A stretch of 16,878 nucleotides of DNA from assembly GCA_002366595.1 (NCBI GenBank), contig DFBK01000038.1, positions 1 to 16,878 on the forward strand, read 5' to 3'. The translations under genes and the position numbers were made by a program. Each line of letters opens with the position of its first letter. The stretch's first letter is position 1. The stretch comes from Anaerolineales bacterium UBA3082 (GTDB lineage Bacteria > Chloroflexota > Anaerolineae > UBA7937). This document shows, one piece after another, positions 13,082 to 16,878 of the stretch. The notes beneath the pieces were generated by a model. That model was given only the letters and a program-made list of their open reading frames with translations, was not told where the DNA came from and did no database searches.

Positions 13082-15541
13082 ATGGAAATCGGCACGGTGA
13101 AGTTGATTGACATAGACGAGGAGATGCGGGGGTCGTATCTCGACTACGCCATGAGCGTGATTGTGGCTCGGGCGCTCCCGGACGCCCGCGATGGGTTGAA
13201 ACCGGTGCATAGGCGTATCCTCTACGCCATGCACGATATGGGGATGAGGCATAACCGGCCCTATAAGAAGAGCGCCCGCATCGTGGGCGAGGTCCTGGGG
13301 AAGTACCACCCTCACGGGGACGCGGCGGTATATGACGCCATGGCCCGCATGGCCCAGGATTTCTCAATGCGCTACCCCCTGGTCGATGGGCAGGGGAACT
13401 TCGGCTCCGTGGATGGCGACAGCCCGGCGGCCATGCGGTATACAGAGGCTCGGCTGGCGGAAATCGCCGAAGAGATGCTGGCAGACATAGATAAGGAGAC
13501 GGTGGATTGGGTGGACAACTTCGACGGCTCGCTAGAGGAGCCGATGGTCCTCCCTTCGAGGTTGCCCAACCTCCTTCTGGCGGGAGCCTCGGGGATAGCG
13601 GTGGGGATGGCCACTAACATCCCTCCTCACAACCTGAACGAGATCTGCGACGTCCTCATCTACCTCATCGACCACTACCAGGAGATGGACGACATCGGCC
13701 CCGTGGACCTGCTCCAGTTCGTGAAAGGGCCGGACTTCCCCACGGGCGGGCTCATCATCGGAGTGGAGGGGATAAGGGACGCCTTCGCCACGGGGAAGGG
13801 GAGGGTGGTGGTGCGGGCCAAGACCCACATTGAGGAGATGCGCGGGGGGAGGTATCGGATAGTGGTGACCGAGCTCCCCTATCAGGTGAATAAGGCGAGG
13901 CTGATCGAGCGGATCGCGGCTCTGGTTCGCAATAAGCGGATAAGGGCGATTTCGGATTTGCGGGACGAGAGCGACCGGCGGGGGATGAGCATCGTCATCG
14001 AGTTGAAGCGGGGGGCCCAGCCCGACCAACTCCTCAATCAACTCCTCAAATATACGCAGATGCAGAACACCTTCGGGGTGAACATGTTGGCCCTGGTGGA
14101 TGGGGAGCCGCGTATCCTCACCCTTAAGATGGCGTTGCAACATTACTTGGGCCACCGGCAGGAGGTGGTGACCCGGCGGAGCCATTTCGAATTGGCGAGG
14201 GCCAAGGAAAGAGCCCATATCCTGGAGGGGCTGAAGACGGCTCTGGCCAATCTGGATGCGGTGATAAAGACCATTCGGGGCTCTCGGAATGCGGAGACGG
14301 CGCGGAATAACCTAGTGAGAGGTTTCAAGTTGACAGAGGCGCAGGCCCAGGCGATCTTGGATATGCAGTTGAGGCGATTGGCGGCGCTGGAGCGGCGGAA
14401 GATCGACGAAGAGTACCTGGAGATGATAAAGAAGATCGCCTACTTAGAGGACCTTTTGGCCAACCCGAAGAAGATACTGCATCTCGTTCGGGAGGAACTT
14501 GGGAACCTGAAGAAGAGATATGGTGACCCGCGGCGGACTCTGATACTGGCCGATGCGGAGGCGGAGATCAGCGAGGAGGATATGGTTCCTCCCGAGGACA
14601 TTCTGATATCGATTACCCAGCGAGGGTACATCAAGCGGGTCTCAGCCAGCACCTACAAGCGTCAAAGGCGGGGAGGGAGAGGCGTCCTGGGGATGGGGAG
14701 ACGGGAGAAGGACACGGTCGAGCACCTCTTTATGGCCGAGAGCCACGACAGCATCCTCTTCTTCACCAACCAGGGGAAGGTTTACCAAGAGAAGGCTTAT
14801 CAGATGCCCGATGTTACCAGGCAGGCCAGGGGTTTGCCCCTTATCAATCTCATCTCTTTGAGTCCTAAAGAGAAAGTGACGGCGGCCCTGGCGGTCTCCG
14901 ATTTCGGGCGGGGGAACTATTTGGTGATGGCCTCCAAGAAAGGTAGGGTGAAACGGACCAGCATTGAGCAGTTCGCTTCCGTGCGCGCCAGTGGTCTGAT
15001 TGCTCTCACCCTGATAGAGGGGGATGAACTGGGTTGGGTGAAACTGACGGAGGGGGGCGAGGAGATAATCTTAGTTACGGAGCGGGGGCAGGCGCTTCGT
15101 TTCTCCGGGGAGGATATCCCCTCTATGGGACGGGCGGCGAGTGGGGTGATGGGGATAAAACTGGCCAAGGGCGACCGGGTGGCGGCCATGGATGTGGTGG
15201 ACCCCAAGGCTGACCTCCTGGTAGTGACAGAGAGGGGCTTCGGGAAGAGGACACCTTTAAGCGAGTACCCCCTTTATAGGCGGTACGCCAAGGGGGTGCG
15301 GACGATGGATGTGCGGAGGTTGAAAGATGTGGGGAAGGTTGTGGATGCGCGGGTGGTGAAAGAGGGGGATGAGGTAACCCTCATTTCGGCGGAGGGGATG
15401 GTGCTACGTACTACGGTGGACAATATCAGTAGTATGGGGCGAGCCACGCGGGGGGTGAGGATGATGAAACTCAGGGAAGGGGACACGGTGGCCTCCTTGG
15501 CCCGGATAAACAACAAGGGGGGGAAGAGGAAAAGGAAATAG
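13082..15541 (+). CDS. gyrA: DNA gyrase subunit A
   Basis: This 819-residue subunit cuts and rejoins DNA in gyrase, which introduces negative supercoils with GyrB and ATP. The N-terminal breakage-reunion domain has the catalytic tyrosine Y120 in AAMRYTEARL, and the GKYHPHGDAAVYDAM region at 73-87 is the quinolone pocket. The C-terminal beta-pinwheel carries the GyrA box QRRGGRG at 528-534, which identifies it as GyrA rather than ParC. Position 81, equal to Ser83 of E. coli, is Ala, and Asp85 (E. coli Asp87) is kept. ATG 13082 follows a purine-rich AGGGAAGAGGGG. gyrB is not in the window. Confidence 0.97.
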   Translation: MEIGTVKLIDIDEEMRGSYLDYAMSVIVARALPDARDGLKPVHRRILYAMHDMGMRHNRPYKKSARIVGEVLGKYHPHGDAAVYDAMARMAQDFSMRYPLVDGQGNFGSVDGDSPAAMRYTEARLAEIAEEMLADIDKETVDWVDNFDGSLEEPMVLPSRLPNLLLAGASGIAVGMATNIPPHNLNEICDVLIYLIDHYQEMDDIGPVDLLQFVKGPDFPTGGLIIGVEGIRDAFATGKGRVVVRAKTHIEEMRGGRYRIVVTELPYQVNKARLIERIAALVRNKRIRAISDLRDESDRRGMSIVIELKRGAQPDQLLNQLLKYTQMQNTFGVNMLALVDGEPRILTLKMALQHYLGHRQEVVTRRSHFELARAKERAHILEGLKTALANLDAVIKTIRGSRNAETARNNLVRGFKLTEAQAQAILDMQLRRLAALERRKIDEEYLEMIKKIAYLEDLLANPKKILHLVREELGNLKKRYGDPRRTLILADAEAEISEEDMVPPEDILISITQRGYIKRVSASTYKRQRRGGRGVLGMGRREKDTVEHLFMAESHDSILFFTNQGKVYQEKAYQMPDVTRQARGLPLINLISLSPKEKVTAALAVSDFGRGNYLVMASKKGRVKRTSIEQFASVRASGLIALTLIEGDELGWVKLTEGGEEIILVTERGQALRFSGEDIPSMGRAASGVMGIKLAKGDRVAAMDVVDPKADLLVVTERGFGKRTPLSEYPLYRRYAKGVRTMDVRRLKDVGKVVDARVVKEGDEVTLISAEGMVLRTTVDNISSMGRATRGVRMMKLREGDTVASLARINNKGGKRKRK

Positions 15542-15583
15542 GGGTCACGGCAAGGCATGGCTCACGACGAGGAGGTGAAGAAA

Positions 15584-15612
15584 GGCCCTGGGGTTGCCCC
15601 GGGGCCGATTTC
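15584..15612. terminator. Bidirectional terminator between gyrA and murI
   Basis: GGCCCTGGGG (15584-15593) pairs with CCCCGGGGCC (15597-15606), including one G-T wobble, around a 3-nt loop. The plus-strand tail is weak (GATTTCT), while the minus-strand side has TTTCTT. It therefore serves murI at least as well as gyrA. Confidence 0.65.
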
Positions 15613-15635
15613 TACAGAGTGATGATGGAATTGTC

Positions 15636-16481
15636 TTAGCCCCGGTGTACCCCTCTCGTCTCCCCTGGGAGGTCTGTCAGCCTCTTCTGCAAGGTGGCGA
15701 AGGTCTCTGGGTTGCCCGTGGTGTAGAAGGTGTAGCGGACGCGGCGGGGGGTGTGGTTGAGTAACCCTTCTCGCTCCAGAACTCGCTTGGTTTGGCGAGC
15801 CACGGCCGGGCTGGGGTCTATGATCTTGACTTGGGGGCCCACTATCTTCTTGATGATGGGGATTAGGAAGGGATAATGGGTGCAGCCCAGGGTCAAAGCA
15901 TCGATACCCTTTTCTAGCATGGGCTCTAGGCAGTGACGTAAGATGGCCTCGGTCTGGGGGGCGTCCAGTTTCCCCGCTTCTACCTCTTCTACCAGGCCTG
16001 GGCAGACCCCTTCCAACACCGTAACACCACTAGCGAACCGCTGGACGAGGCTGGCGAAGAGCTCGCCTTGAAAGGTGGCCTGGGTGGCGATAACGCCTAC
16101 CACTTTTGTCTCCGTCTCCTGGGCGGCGGGCTTCAGGGCCGGCTCCATGCCCACAATGGGGACCTCGAACCTCTCTCGCAGATGGTACAAGGCCGCTGCC
16201 GAGGCGGTGTTACAGGCTACAACGATGATCTTGCAACCTTGGGCCAGGAGGAAGGAGTTAATAGCCTGGGTTAGCCCTCTTATCTCCTCCAGAGAACGGG
16301 GCCCATAGGGACAGTTGGCGGTATCAGCGAAGTAGATTATATCTTCGTGGGGGAGTTGTTGCGCTAACTCCCGCATGATGGAGAGTCCGCCCACTCCGGA
16401 GTCGAAAACCCCGATGGGCCCCTCCCTGGGGTTCCTCTCCTCCGAAACCTCGCTCCTATGGGCGCTGTGTGAGGGTGACAT
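15636..16481 (-). CDS. murI: Glutamate racemase
   Basis: The enzyme converts L- to D-glutamate for peptidoglycan in the cytoplasm. The 281-residue protein has GVFDSGVGGLS at 24-34, the first catalytic cysteine C90 in ACNTASA, the second C200 in GCTHYP, and NCPYGPRS at 56-63. About 20 polar residues precede the usual start of the fold. No other in-frame start codon exists before GVFDSG, so ATG 16481 is used. That makes the gene overlap the upstream protease gene by 26 bp, suggesting translational coupling. No strong ribosome site is visible. Confidence 0.95.
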   Translation of the reverse strand: MSPSHSAHRSEVSEERNPREGPIGVFDSGVGGLSIMRELAQQLPHEDIIYFADTANCPYGPRSLEEIRGLTQAINSFLLAQGCKIIVVACNTASAAALYHLRERFEVPIVGMEPALKPAAQETETKVVGVIATQATFQGELFASLVQRFASGVTVLEGVCPGLVEEVEAGKLDAPQTEAILRHCLEPMLEKGIDALTLGCTHYPFLIPIIKKIVGPQVKIIDPSPAVARQTKRVLEREGLLNHTPRRVRYTFYTTGNPETFATLQKRLTDLPGETRGVHRG

Positions 16482-16878
16482 CTACGCTTAGTTCTTCGCC
16501 TTGGCGGAGGATGGTGAGTGCAACCTCATCGCCCACGTGGAACCGCCATAAGACGTTGGTGAGGGGGTTATCCTCATCGATGGTCTGGTCGTTGATAGCG
16601 GTGGTGATATCTCCCTCTTGGAGCCCTGCGGCGGCAGCAGGGGAACCGGAGGCCACTCGCTGCACATAGACCCCGTGATCCGCAGGCAGGTCGTAGGCAG
16701 AGGCCAGGCGAGGAGTTATGGCCGTGTATTCGATGCCCAGGTAAGGCCGCTCCACAACCCCCTTCTCGATCAATTGTTGGGCCACCACTTTCACCGTGTT
16801 GGAGGGGATGGCGAACCCCAACCCTTCAGCCACGGTGCCTGCGTAAGCGCTGCGCCCTACGATGGCGGTGTTGATGCC
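16456..16878 (-). CDS. S1C-family serine protease (HtrA/DegP/DegQ-like), C-terminal part, cut by window end
   Basis: Only the last 141 codons lie in the window; the gene continues past 16878. The visible part starts with GINTAIVG and GLGFAIPSNTV, the end of the trypsin-like protease domain of HtrA proteins. It continues with RPYLGIEYTAI and one PDZ domain (GVYVQRVASGSPAAAAGLQEGD) ending in a beta strand VDVTLTQRP. The catalytic His, Asp and Ser are outside the window. Such proteases sit outside the cytoplasmic membrane and handle misfolded envelope proteins. The 3' end overlaps the murI start by 26 bp on the same strand. Confidence 0.9.
   Translation of the reverse strand, partial: GINTAIVGRSAYAGTVAEGLGFAIPSNTVKVVAQQLIEKGVVERPYLGIEYTAITPRLASAYDLPADHGVYVQRVASGSPAAAAGLQEGDITTAINDQTIDEDNPLTNVLWRFHVGDEVALTILRQGEELSVDVTLTQRP

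Noticed and set aside
12688..13113. 141-codon minus-strand open frame over the gyrA upstream region
   Set aside because: It overlaps the PDZ gene end and the gyrA start, has no ribosome site or recognisable fold, and its middle derives from the hairpin element.
13532..14218. 228-codon minus-strand open frame inside gyrA
   Set aside because: It lies fully antisense to conserved gyrA and has the His/Pro-rich composition of a shadow frame.

Overview
The window is bacterial: it carries gyrA, murI, yvcK and a WecA/MraY-type glycan-lipid transferase. The genes are tightly packed and GC-moderate to GC-rich. A four-subunit (gamma-delta-alpha-beta) 2-oxoacid:ferredoxin oxidoreductase points to an anaerobe, perhaps thermophilic. 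Protein flavour and gene organisation fit a Chloroflexota-like lineage, but that assignment is only an impression. I see no rRNA, tRNA, CRISPR array or intact transposase.

Layout. (1) 1-309: a ~160-bp stretch bounded by 15-bp inverted repeats, a clear sigma70-type promoter and a ~100-nt leader. (2) 310-3353: porG-porD-porA-porB, closed by a strong intrinsic terminator. (3) 3406-4495: upp and a dCMP deaminase gene (pyrimidine salvage), then a second terminator. (4) 4573-5610: a polyprenyl-phosphate glycosyl-1-phosphate transferase. (5) 5611-5967: a convergent intergenic stretch with a doubtful or decayed minus-strand reading frame. (6) 5968-9495, minus strand: yvcK with its own near-consensus promoter lying 7 nt before the ATG, and a separate SLC13/ArsB-type transporter plus universal-stress-protein operon. 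(7) 9496-9786: back-to-back divergent promoters. The plus-strand one makes a ~200-nt structured leader ending in a 13-bp terminator hairpin in front of mgtE. (8) 9787-12773: mgtE, a UPF0104/LPG-synthase-like membrane protein and a membrane-anchored PDZ protein, probably one operon. (9) 12774-13081: intergenic DNA with a long imperfect hairpin and a probable gyrA promoter. (10) 13082-15541: gyrA. (11) On the minus strand, converging on gyrA: murI and the 3' end of an HtrA/DegP-type protease gene cut by the window edge.

How it fits together. The Por complex interconverts pyruvate (or a related 2-oxoacid) and acetyl-CoA using ferredoxin. Upp and dCMP deaminase supply UMP and dUMP. The WecA-like enzyme, YvcK and MurI all bear on cell-envelope synthesis. 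The divergent block around 9500 pairs a putative anion/metalloid or cation transporter and its USP partner with a Mg2+ channel. The most interesting candidates are the mgtE leader RNA, the leaderless or nearly leaderless promoters of yvcK and the transporter, the transporter's extracytoplasmic N-terminal domain with a Cys/His cluster, and the long hairpin upstream of gyrA.
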